NCBI GenBank assembly: GCA_027922465.2
Contig: BQMF02000114.1
Location: forward strand, 124,001 to 188,000
DNA length: 64,000 bases
Reading direction: 5' to 3'
From: Turritopsis dohrnii
Taxonomy: Eukaryota; Cnidaria; Hydrozoa; Anthoathecata; Oceaniidae
The stretch's first letter is position 1. Each line of letters opens with the position of its first letter. Made by a program: the position numbers and the translations under genes. The notes under the pieces are model-generated. The model saw only the letters and a program-made list of their open reading frames with translations. It was not told the origin of the DNA and did not search any database. This document shows, in pieces, positions 54,701 through 64,000 of the stretch.

Positions 54701-57487
54701 TCAATGTAAATGAGAAATGCTTCGTAAAGAAATGGAGCACACAATCGCCGGGGTTTTGCTTTTGTTATCATATAAATACAAAGTTGATATTCTCAGGCCA
54801 TAAAAGGTTCATTAAAGCTTGGAATTTGGAAGGAGATCTTCAATTCACTCTTGAGAGCGCTGGTGAGTGTGTTTACAGTCTATGTGCGCATCCAAATGAG
54901 GATATACTTTTGTCAGGATCAAGTGATTCAAATATCAGGCAATGGTCAATCACAAACCGAGAGCTATGGCATTCATTTTCCGATCCGTCTGAATCTAAGT
55001 GGGCATTTGGTGGAAATTGGTGCGTACAATATGATGCTCAAGGGACCTGCATCCTATCTACGGAATCTGATAGTCATAGCTTGAGAGTATACACTTTAGA
55101 AGGGATCCTTCAAGATGAAATGAAAGGACATAATGATTGTATAACATCGATTTTCCTCGTTCCAGGTACTTATAAATTTGTTTTGTTCTGATTTATCATC
55201 TCACAACTATTATGAATCATGTTAGTTTTCATATAACCTTAACTTTGCAGGTATTAACCGAGTGTTAACTGCTGACAGAACTGGAAAATTGATTTTGTGG
55301 AATTTGCCACCACTGCAAGAAAACAAATTCAAAAATTACTCGGAAAGTGTAAGTCCAGTTGACAACTAATAAAACATGCTTGATTTGGTAACACGTTGTG
55401 AATTCAATTTTTTTTATTTTACAGTTTGTTTTTTGCGAATTTCTGTCAAATGGTGATGAATACATAACGCTGTCAAAGAATTTCATTCGTGTATGGGAAA
55501 CGAATACCCATACGTTGGTGAGATCTGCTAGTCTCAAAAGTGAATCGGATTTCAGTTCTGGAGCTGTTCACCCATCAGAAGAGTACTTTGCCTTGGGAAA
55601 ACAAATGGATATTTACTGGTACAAGCTGTCTGATTTGGTCATGTCCCATTCCTTTAGAGGTGTCTTTTTCATGTTACTTTACATCCACATACATATGTGT
55701 ACGTGCATAACAGTCATAATAATCCAGTCATATATGACAACTAGCATCTACTTGTCCAAAAAACAAAGCGCCCCTGCTGAGCGGGTAGAGTAGTTGCACA
55801 GTCTGCTATTATACTAATTTACCTACTTTAACATAAATAATGATGCGATTTCATATATTGGATTACAAGGTGGTCTAAATGTTCATCTTAAAAACTGTTC
55901 ATCACTATCGTTACTTTACACTTTATAATCCGAAAAATGATAGTAATGCACGTACATAAGGTAACGAATAAACGCCACAGTGTATAACAAAATAGTCATA
56001 GTCCATCTTTTCCGTTGAAACTAAAATGCTAATATCAAATATAAAATTTTGAATCAACAAGTTACTTCAAATCGCAAATTATACAAAACCATGGATTATA
56101 CATTTGCAATGTAACAAACAGCTCAAACTGAAAATTGACGCACAAGTTTACACCAAAGTAAAAGAATTTAGTCGAAAACACCGCAGCTAAATTGATATAA
56201 TGTCAGCTTGACACAAATGTGAGTATGAAACTGTGAAACAAGAAGTTAAGAATTTGTATTGAGAAGATTTGAAACTTGTAACTCGAATGCTTGATGTGTT
56301 TATCCAGAAATTTATTCACTATTACGACATGGACGTACGAATACCAATATAAAAAAACAATCATCATCGAACTTGTTCTTATCTATTCTTCATTATAGCC
56401 CTTGACGTATCGACAATAGGAGATTTTGTCAGAGGTGCACTAAGGGAGATAGAATGTTGGATTCAAAAGATGCAGTTTTCGCCAGATGGCTCAAAGCTTG
56501 TAGTTTTGGAATTGAGAAATTTGGAACAAGAAAAAAGCCATGTGATAGTTTTTGATGTTACAGATATCATGGAGGCTAAACATCTTCTGTACAGGTAAGA
56601 ACAATAAAGTACGAAGAGCGTATCAATGGTTACATATGAAATGTTAAAGAACAGTTTGAAGGACAATTGAATAGCAACCTCAAAAGTTAATTATCTGTAG
56701 CTTCTACTATTGCAACGAATGACGTTATTCTTTGCTGCATGTAACTGTGTTTTTCCGATGTGTGTAAAGCCCCACAGTCATTCAGTTTATAGGAGTGCTA
56801 AACATTTGTTCGTACTTTATCGTGTCATAAATAATTTCCTCTCAATTAATCCATTTTATTCGTTGCTTTGAATTTTAGAGAGGGAGCTTTTGACTTCGAT
56901 ATCCATTCAGATAATATTCAAGTTGCAACATATGAAACATTCGGCATTCGGGTTTGGAATATTGTAACAGGAGATACATTTCATCATTTTGAAGATGGAC
57001 GTGGTCCCGTTCGATTCTTTCTGCAAACTCAAAGACTTTTATGCGGTGGTAATACCTTATTGGTATTTTTCTTTCAGAATTTCTAAATGTTTGAATTGTG
57101 TATTAAGTTATGTCATGCTACATTCAAAGAACGAATCAGTTCCTTTGACCAACAAAAAACTGTTGATACTTATTCTATTAAGATAATGGTGCCACATGGG
57201 TGATACGCGATTTGGACGACAACAGTAACATCATTACCTTAGCTGGTCAAATAGGTAATCACGTTAGTCCATACGAAAACGAATCATTGTTGGCATCAAC
57301 CGGAGAGGATCGCATCATTCGTGTATTTGATACGACTACTGGAAAATGTCTATACGGCTTTTTTCATTCCCAAGCAGAAAAGTACACATCTCTTGTCATT
57401 CATCCGTCAAACAAATTGATTCTGGCAGCTAACAGCAACGGAATTATCTATGCTTTGAAACCAGAACAATACTGCACTGATAACTAA
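51763..57487 (+). CDS. STAND NTPase with DUF4062, NACHT-like and WD40 regions (TEP1/NWD1-like), 5' partial
   Basis: Six exons join in frame: 51763-55165, 55251-55348, 55425-55659, 56399-56594, 56879-57048 and 57183-57487; all have GT/AG borders, and the summed length (4407 nt) divides by three, giving 1468 residues. DUF4062 opens it (IRLFISSTFVDTHAERDILI, PVDLRWGV, TPWFIGLRTERYGW). The P-loop is VIHGEPGCGKSGLL at about residue 350, and the Walker B is QFVVIVDAVNQM at about 450. A winged-helix-like stretch follows, then WD40 repeats from about residue 840 (EEEGFVSLWDVKIG, LLSGSSDSNIRQWSI, TGEDRIIRVFDTTTGKCLYG). This order is that of TEP1/NWD1-type signalling ATPases, in which WD40 propellers sense and the NTPase oligomerises. 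The first visible exon starts without a Met, so upstream exons lie outside or left of the tandem duplication. It is the only clear host gene here. Confidence 0.9.
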
Positions 57488-57489
57488 AT

Positions 57490-58255
57490 TCATTTATCTG
57501 TATATTTGTTTGTTATTGTTGCTTATTTCAACTTTCAACAGTCCTTTTATAGTCCTTAAGCAGCTTTGTTGTCGTCGTCTATGATTTTTAAGATTATTTC
57601 TGGTCAGTACTATGCACGTGCAAGGTAGACTTTAAGTCATCAGATTAACAAAAATGCCGCTGACTTGCGGCCATAATCACCTTCATTTTTTCATTTTTAA
57701 ACAATAACAGACGGAATAGACTGTATTTAAATGTTGAAACCATACTGGCCTTCGGGCAAGTTAGAGCAATGCTATACGTATCTCTGGCGGTAAGTCAACT
57801 AATAGTTGCAAGTCGGCGGGCGGAAGAACCAACCATTACGGATGGAAGCCCAAGGACTAAAAACTCCCAGTTAATTACCTACTACTTACTTACTTACTAT
57901 TTCAACTGTTTTTTAACATTTTTCTAACCGAAGTCATCTTGTACTTTACTTATATTAAAATCACGAAGAGCCTCATGTATAACTCTGCGGACAAGGTATA
58001 TAAGCTTTTCTATAGTAGGTATATGATGTGTTTGCACCTTGTATGAGTATACATAATACGAATACCTTCTTTTTTACTGGAAACTAAAATTATTTTTTCC
58101 CCTGAATATCAAGCCCTTATTAGCATTTACCTCGAAACATTCATCCGAAAACCGGAATGAATTTATTCCTTTTTGTATTACCATGCAACAAGGAATTTGT
58201 AATGGCAATCACATTTTTCTTAGGGTCACTTGGGGGTAAACTTGGGGGTAAACAA
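57490..58255. other. intergenic with SINE-like remnant
   Basis: A GC-richer segment near 57745-57870 (AGTCGGCGGGCGGAAGAACC, TGGAAGCCCAAGGACT) followed by ACTT repeats at 57876-57898 looks like the end of a short retroposon. The rest shows nothing. Confidence 0.35.
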
Positions 58256-58258
58256 CCA

Positions 58259-58512
58259 TGGACGTATATATACGTCTTCACGCATTGTGATCGCCGACCG
58301 ACCGTGTTTCATCTGAGCGACCAAATTTCTCTTCTTAAATTCGCTTGGTTGCTGAGTGTCATTCATTATGGCCGCTAAGATGTTGCGAATTGGACGTATA
58401 TATACGTCATTGGTCGTTGACATAAAAAGGTATCGGATTCTGCAAAAAGTTCCGATGACGTATATATACGTCTTTGGTCGCTGGGCGAAAAAGCCTTGGC
58501 ATTCAAAGGGTT
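58259..58512. repeat. three GACGTATATATACGTC palindromes before a TTAA
   Basis: The 16-bp palindrome GACGTATATATACGTC occurs at about 58261 and 58457 and one base shorter near 58393. The block ends with GGCATTCAAAGGG then TTAA (58511 on). CCCTTTGAATGCC next to TTAA resembles a piggyBac-type end. The opposite end was not found. Confidence 0.5.
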
Positions 58513-58514
58513 AA

Positions 58515-60330
58515 TCAAACTAAAGCACAAATTTTTGTTATGTATGGATGTATTTTGCATGATCAAAATCTACGATTTACTTTTTGTGCTTGTGATTTAG
58601 TAAATCTGTTAGGAAGATTCACAAGAAATTTAATATAATTGTGAAAATGATTCAACCTCATACGTCATAGTCTTTCTTTTTTCATAATACAGCTAATTTT
58701 GCAGAAATCCTTATGCCTGTAAGGGCATCTTGTTCATATTACTTTTGTGTTGTTTTAGTGAAATGAACGATAAGGATTTTGAAGCACAGCTTGAAATCTG
58801 AAATTTGGCCAACCATACATTTTATGATATGTTTTAACTCTAAATCTTTCATTCAATTAATTTTATTCAATGCACTGATTATTGGCGGATCTTGCCTTAA
58901 AAATATTTAAATTGGATTTCTGTGTATGTAAGGAAGCCATATTTACAAACTGTCGTTCTTCGTGTTTTTTTTCTTTAACTGTCCTCCAAACTTAGTGTGA
59001 TCATGATCAATAAAACCTTTCTACAAGTGCTGGTCAACGAATTAGAATAATTTGAAATAGTGCAGTCATTAAATTCTTTGAATGCATTTTTTGTACAGAA
59101 AGCAAATCAGGTGTTCACCGCACCTGTCCTACTCGTTAGACTAATCACAGAACTCGTTACCTGTAAAAAATGAGTTTTCAAATCTGATCTCCCATTTCAA
59201 AATGATCATGCTCACAATTCTTCTTGTTTTTATTGTATTTATACAATGTTATCAAAAGTTAAAATGTATATATTTGTTACTGTGAAAAGTTTTACAAAAA
59301 CATCCATCTTAATGTTTTTATGTTTTTATCCTTTCACCCTTAACAATAGAAATGACGTCATAAAACATTGCTTGTTCTTTAAATGACCGTTGGCTGATTA
59401 AATAGTTTTTCAATTATCGAGATGCCATCATGTCAACTCTTTGAATGAAGGGTGTTATTGTATGCCTGTTTCGATGCATTAAATGTTACAAATTAAATGT
59501 TAAATGCTACTCGTCTCGTGATCATAATGCGAGACTGTTCTAAAACGATTTTGAGTGAGTGTTGAGTAGCTTCGAGGCTTCCTAAATAACTGGCTTTGTC
59601 GAAATATTTAAGCATATAAGTATGCCACTTACCAGGCCCACAATAAACCAAAGCATTTGTTTTCGAACAAAACTTATTCTTATTTCCGTTGTATAGCTTG
59701 CAATGTATAGCTTGCTGTGTATACAAATTGAAATGCTTGAGTGCGGGGGCATTTTTTAGCTAAAGCTACATGCTAGTTTAAAGTTGTTAGGTAAAACTGT
59801 ATTTTATTGTATTGTGTTGTATTTAAATATTTTGAAAGGATATTTACATTTCAGATAAAATCTGCTATCGATATGTGTCCTTTGTCGTATGGTTACAATT
59901 GAATATACAAGGTAATAAAAAAACAAAAACAAAAACAAAACAACTTCATAATAAATTGCTTAATATGAATAAAGTTTTTTGAGGGTAGACGTTTCAAAAT
60001 ACTGAACAGAAGGAGGCTGGTCGTGTAAGAGAAGCGTTTCGTTACATATGCGTACTAAATTTAGCCCATTCTGTGCATCTTGTTTTTTGCTCTAAATCAA
60101 GGTTCAAGTTTAAAAATCTTGCACAGACTTAATGAGATCAACCTGATACAAACTGTAAACTCTAATTAGAGGACACCATTGGAGAAAAAAGATTTTGTCC
60201 GTTAATTACAGTGGCCGCCATTTAGAAACTTTTCTATAAGAGTTTGACCAGAATTCTGCCGGGGAAAAGAATTCCTTCTGCCTTTTAGAGTGTCCGTTAA
60301 TTAGAGGTCATACTGTAAAATCGCAATGAG
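58515..60330. other. no gene seen
   Basis: About 1.8 kb of AT-rich sequence with only short frames and an (AAAAC)n-like patch near 59920-59942. Confidence 0.4.
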
Positions 60331-60339
60331 ACGGTATGA

Positions 60340-61390
60340 TTTCTACTTTTGAAAGCTTTTTTCAAATTTCAAACTCCCATAATGTCCTTGATCACAGGCG
60401 GCTTAATAAAATCTATAAATAAACGTGACAAACTCCTTCAACTATATATCAAGACAAAAAGTCCTGATGTTAAGTCTCAATATCACGAACCGAAATCATA
60501 TTGTAGCCTTATGTAAGCAAAGCGAAATTAATCACTTCAGTCAGTACTTTCAAACTAATTCAAACAATATTCGTAAAATTTGGACTGGTGTTAGAGATCT
60601 AATCCAACGCAAATCTGAAACCACTGCTTCTATCTCTCTGTCTGTTGATAACACTATTACTTCTGATCTTCCCCTTGTACCACAATGTTTCAACGATTAC
60701 ATTTCCTCTATAGCGGATACTATTAGAACCAAAGTTGGATTCACCCTTACAATTTCAAACATTATCTCGGTAACCCTATCAATCACTCCGTGTTTTCACG
60801 TCCTGTTACTCATGAGGAAATTTTATCCCAATTAAATCAATTAAAATTCAGTAAATCCTCAGGTCCTAATTGTATCCCGCTACAGATCTTACGCCTTATG
60901 CCTCAAGACATTTCTAACATATTTTCTGATCTTTTCAACCTGTCTATACCTTCCGGTAAATTTCCATCCATTCTGAAAATCTCCAATGTTATGCCTGTCT
61001 TTAAAAATAAAGGTTTACCTCTTCCCTCTAACTACCGTCCAATATCTTTGCTCTAGAAAAATTAATTTACTTCTCTTTGTAAACTTTCTTGACAAACACA
61101 AACTCACTTACAAACGCCAATATGGTTTCCGGAAAAATCATTCTACAACTCACGCTCTATTGACTATCATTGAGCGTATTCGCCGGTCCCATGGCTATTT
61201 GATTGTGCAGTTTTTGTCAATTTACAAAAAGCATGTGACACTGTTGATCATAATATACTTCCAAACTTTAGCACTATGGAATCAGAGGCATTGCCAACCA
61301 ATGGTTTCAGTCTTATTTATCCAGTAGATCTCAATCTGTTACTGTTTCCAACATATCCTGCAAACCTGCGCTTATCAATGAGTGACGAAA
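60340..61390 (+). pseudogene. LINE reverse transcriptase fragment, degenerate
   Basis: Pieces in alternating frames read HFSQYFQTNSNNIRKIWTGV, LIQRKSETTASISLSV, SRPVTHEEILSQLNQLKFSK, SSGPNCIPLQILRLMPQDIS, LPLPSNYRPISLL and RQYGFRKNHSTTHALLTIIE. These are the first RT blocks of an APE-type LINE (K-S-GPD-IP, NYRPISL, Q-GFR-NHST). The catalytic box is not reached. Many frameshifts and stops are present. Its family differs from the LINE inside the Polinton. Confidence 0.75.
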
Positions 61391-62476
61391 AACTTTCCCC
61401 GACGAAATTATCTCCGATAAAGTAAGCCTCTTTTCCAACTCTCATTTAGTTGAAATGGAGAGGATTTCTCATATTGTCCGTCAAGAGTTCAAACAGTTTT
61501 CGTTCATCTCTCAGGTTTGGTGTAGAGTTAAGATTGTAAACCCCGTTTTATAGAGGTCTTCTATTAATTGAGTTCTTGAAACTGTCATTAGCTTCGGTGA
61601 TGTTGACAAGATGGCATTCTTAAAGTAAACTTAAAGTAAATTTACGACTCTGCTTTGTATTTCCCACTTACCGCTGTCTTATAAAGAAACGTTTTATCTT
61701 AAGTATCTTGAATATCCCTTAACAATAGCCCGTGTCTAATCTTTAAATTTTATCTGGGTGTCATGTTGGGCCATTGACATCATTGATTTTAGAATTTTTG
61801 GTGGCCCGAAGGAAATTTTAATGGCCTGATATTCAATAACACCCTACAATTGCATTTAGCACAAAATAGAAAGAAAGAGCTGAAATTGCAAAGACAAACA
61901 TAAAACTCAAATCTCGTAATGAAACTTCTTCAATCATATTTACAATTTATAAACTTTTTTTTCGCCTGTCCACTCGGGTCATCATAACACTCAGACAGTT
62001 GGGCCACCCTGAAATCCCTGACAACACACATAGAACATACAGCGAAATCTATCACTCTGTATCCAACTACACTTTAGCATATCCCTGTCTAAATATTTTG
62101 TCTCTTTTTCCTATCAAACCACTTAATTGAAAATTGATTAATCGAGGCATCCCTCAAAATAAATTCCCGCTAAATATAAAGATTTTCCTGAGTCGCCAAA
62201 ATGTCTTCCCGCCAAAATTTCTTCCTTTAAGGTATACTGTTGATATAGCAACAGCTAAACAATCTACCAAACAAATCTCGGCTGCCGGCAATCTTTGATT
62301 TTGGACATTTTGAAAAGACTTCAACTTCGCTTTTGTTTGGAGTGTAGTAGTCAACTTTCTTAGAAACAATACACCTTTCCCGAATTTCTGTTTAAATGCC
62401 GAGTTAATGCTTAGTTATCAAGTTTCGCCTCGTTTCTATGTTTTTTATTGTTTTTATAATTGCATAATGTTTTTAG
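61391..62476. other. no gene seen
   Basis: AT-rich sequence without a recognisable gene or repeat border. Confidence 0.4.
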
Positions 62477-62480
62477 TTAA

Positions 62481-62917
62481 GCCTGGTTCAGACCTGACGA
62501 TTACGACGATTAAAATTTAGTGTAATCGTCGTAAATGTTGGTTTTCTTGTTTCTCGAATATTTATACAGGATGAAAATCTACAGTAGTATCATATTCACA
62601 TATATATTCACTATATACACATCTAAGATGTCCTGTATGCCTGGCGTTTACGACGACAAAATATTTATCGTCGTAGTCGCTCAATTGTATGTAAAAATCT
62701 ATTGAATTTTACGTCAATTCCGTTGTTTTAAGATCGTGAGGGCACGTGCTTCAAATTTTACAAAGATTTTCAAACTTAAGGGAAAAAAGTATCGTGTGTT
62801 TGAAACAATTTTGAAATTGGTATTTTGAGATACTTGAGAGTGTTCAGACCTGGCGATTGGCGATTACGACGATTGATATTTTTTATAATCGTCGTAATCG
62901 TTAGGTCTGAACCAGGC
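62481..62917. mobile_element. TTAA-flanked MITE, 437 bp
   Basis: GCCTGGTTCAGACCTGACGA at the left and the inverse GGTCTGAACCAGGC at the right, flanked by TTAA at 62477-62480 and 62918-62921. ATTACGACGATT/AATCGTCGTAAT words are inverted inside both arms. No coding. This is the third TTAA element in the window. Confidence 0.85.
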
Positions 62918-62921
62918 TTAA

Positions 62922-64000
62922 TTGTCGTGATGTTTCATTGTTTTCATTGACAAAACATAAAGAGTAGCACAAGGGATATTTGAAATCCGTGCAGATGATG
63001 TCTGAAGGTCTCTAGAGTATGAAATGCCCTTTATTCTTCTAGTGATCATAATCATTCATGTATTACAAATTGATGAATTCATGCAAGAACGTGGAAAACG
63101 TTAAAATCGCAAAGAAATGACTCGAGTGTGGCAAGTATATTTTTTTGTTATTTTTTGAGGTTAGTTATATTATTATGTTTCTATCATTATTTTCCAATAT
63201 TATATTATGATCTATAGTTGTTTCATGTTACTTTTTGAACTAGTTTAACAGAGTTTTGTCAGTGTTTGTGGTTTGTGGTTTGTCGTCGTTGAACTGGAGA
63301 TTTGTGATGGACTTGGTGGTTGCAAAGAGTGACAATGATGATGGCAGTCCAAGAGATTTTTGATCTTTCAGATTATTAAATATCTGTTCTACTAAAATTT
63401 CATTGGAATAACAAAATCACTATTCTTATTTCAATAAGCATTTTTTCTTTGTTTTTGTTTCTCTTCTTACTTACTTATTTAAAACAGGTCTTTAGTTTTC
63501 TTACCGGGAATAGGCTCACAAAAGGATGTAAAAGGATGAAACTATTTCATTGAAGGATCTAAGCTGCTATTGTGCTGAGTAATAATGTTTTATCTGCAAC
63601 AGTGAGTTTGACTCAGGCATTTCCAACAATAGGCAGTTGTTGGATATCTCATTCCTCCTCCCAAAAGTGCAGCATTTTGTATGACTCGGTCATGGCCGTG
63701 TTAGCTGGTTGCATCAGTACTGTGTTTACTGGCACTTCTCTCCTGGGTGCAAAGAGGTGTCTTCGGAACGACTCTGCACGGCGAAGAAAGGGATAGCTTT
63801 GTGGAGAACGGCGTGTATCCAGGGCCCACAAGAGTGTTTCGGTGCGCAGACCCAAATATCAATTAATATGTTGCATCAATTCATATTGTCTTCGTTGGCT
63901 GGATTTTTGATTGCTCTTGACCTACGATTTGCTTTCTTGAAGTAGCGAGGACGGAATAGCCCCTATCGGGACGTCTTATAACCTGCTGCTCTTCAGATGG
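62922..64000. other. no gene assigned; GC-richer segment at the right edge
   Basis: From about 63640 the sequence becomes GC-richer, with open frames on both strands (minus 63855-63649: RRAESFRRHLFAPRREVPVN; plus 63572-63796). The composition jump suggests part of a retroelement or a gene entering from the right. I cannot tell which. Confidence 0.3.

Noticed and set aside
55765..55800. tRNA-like block near GCCCCTGCTGAGCGGGTAGAG
   Set aside because: No acceptor stem or T-loop can be folded around it; it follows the end of an exon inside an intron of the STAND gene.

Overview
This is a eukaryotic, AT-rich window from an invertebrate animal. A cnidarian is my best guess, from the mix of element families and one host-type gene built from DUF4062, NACHT and WD40 domains; the species cannot be told from sequence alone. 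No rRNA, tRNA or CRISPR is visible. Most coding sequence belongs to transposable elements, nearly all broken by stops, frameshifts or later insertions.

Left flank (1-7009): a Penelope-like reverse transcriptase fragment; a TTAA-flanked DNA transposon carrying a P2X7-receptor C-terminal-like domain gene; a decayed gene of unknown function; and a hAT-type (DUF4371/ZMYM1-like) transposase pseudogene.

Centre (7016-39918): one Polinton/Maverick, the virus-like self-synthesising transposon. It has AG...CT ends, 289-bp terminal inverted repeats about 98% identical, and a perfect 6-bp target duplication (AATGAG). Its set is recognisable: two TIR-derived ORFs (one a RING protein), protein-primed family B DNA polymerase, A32-like packaging ATPase, two conserved accessory ORFs, retroviral-type integrase with a chromodomain, penton-like minor capsid protein, a basic core-like protein, major capsid protein and an adenovirus-like cysteine protease. 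The polymerase lacks its catalytic middle, and most other genes carry stops or insertions, so the copy is dead. Subtracting the insertions leaves about 11.3 kb.

The Polinton acts as a landing pad. Direct insertions are a 5-bp-TSD MITE, a DD41D mariner, a Helitron, a PIF/Harbinger deletion derivative, a pogo/Tigger relic and an APE-type LINE. The LINE lies in the major capsid gene. It is itself interrupted by a MITE and by a large HECT plus integrase DNA transposon, and that transposon's HECT gene is split by a second, 7.5-kb HECT plus integrase transposon. Nesting is therefore four levels deep, and the boundaries of three of the four levels can be read directly.

The two HECT plus integrase elements (here called IS3EU-like: TAY termini, 6-bp target duplication, rve-type DDE enzyme) share a layout: a HECT E3-ligase-like gene on one strand, a convergent integrase on the other, and AT-rich subterminal repeats. 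A third relative, a foldback element with the same kind of ends and a SAM-domain ORF, lies just right of the Polinton (40156-41870).

Right flank (41880-64000): an unrecognised 188-residue ORF; TTAA and TTA MITEs; a second Harbinger relic; an apparently perfect 2564-bp tandem duplication; the host STAND/WD40 gene (six visible exons with a continuous frame, 5' part missing); a decayed LINE RT; and further MITEs.
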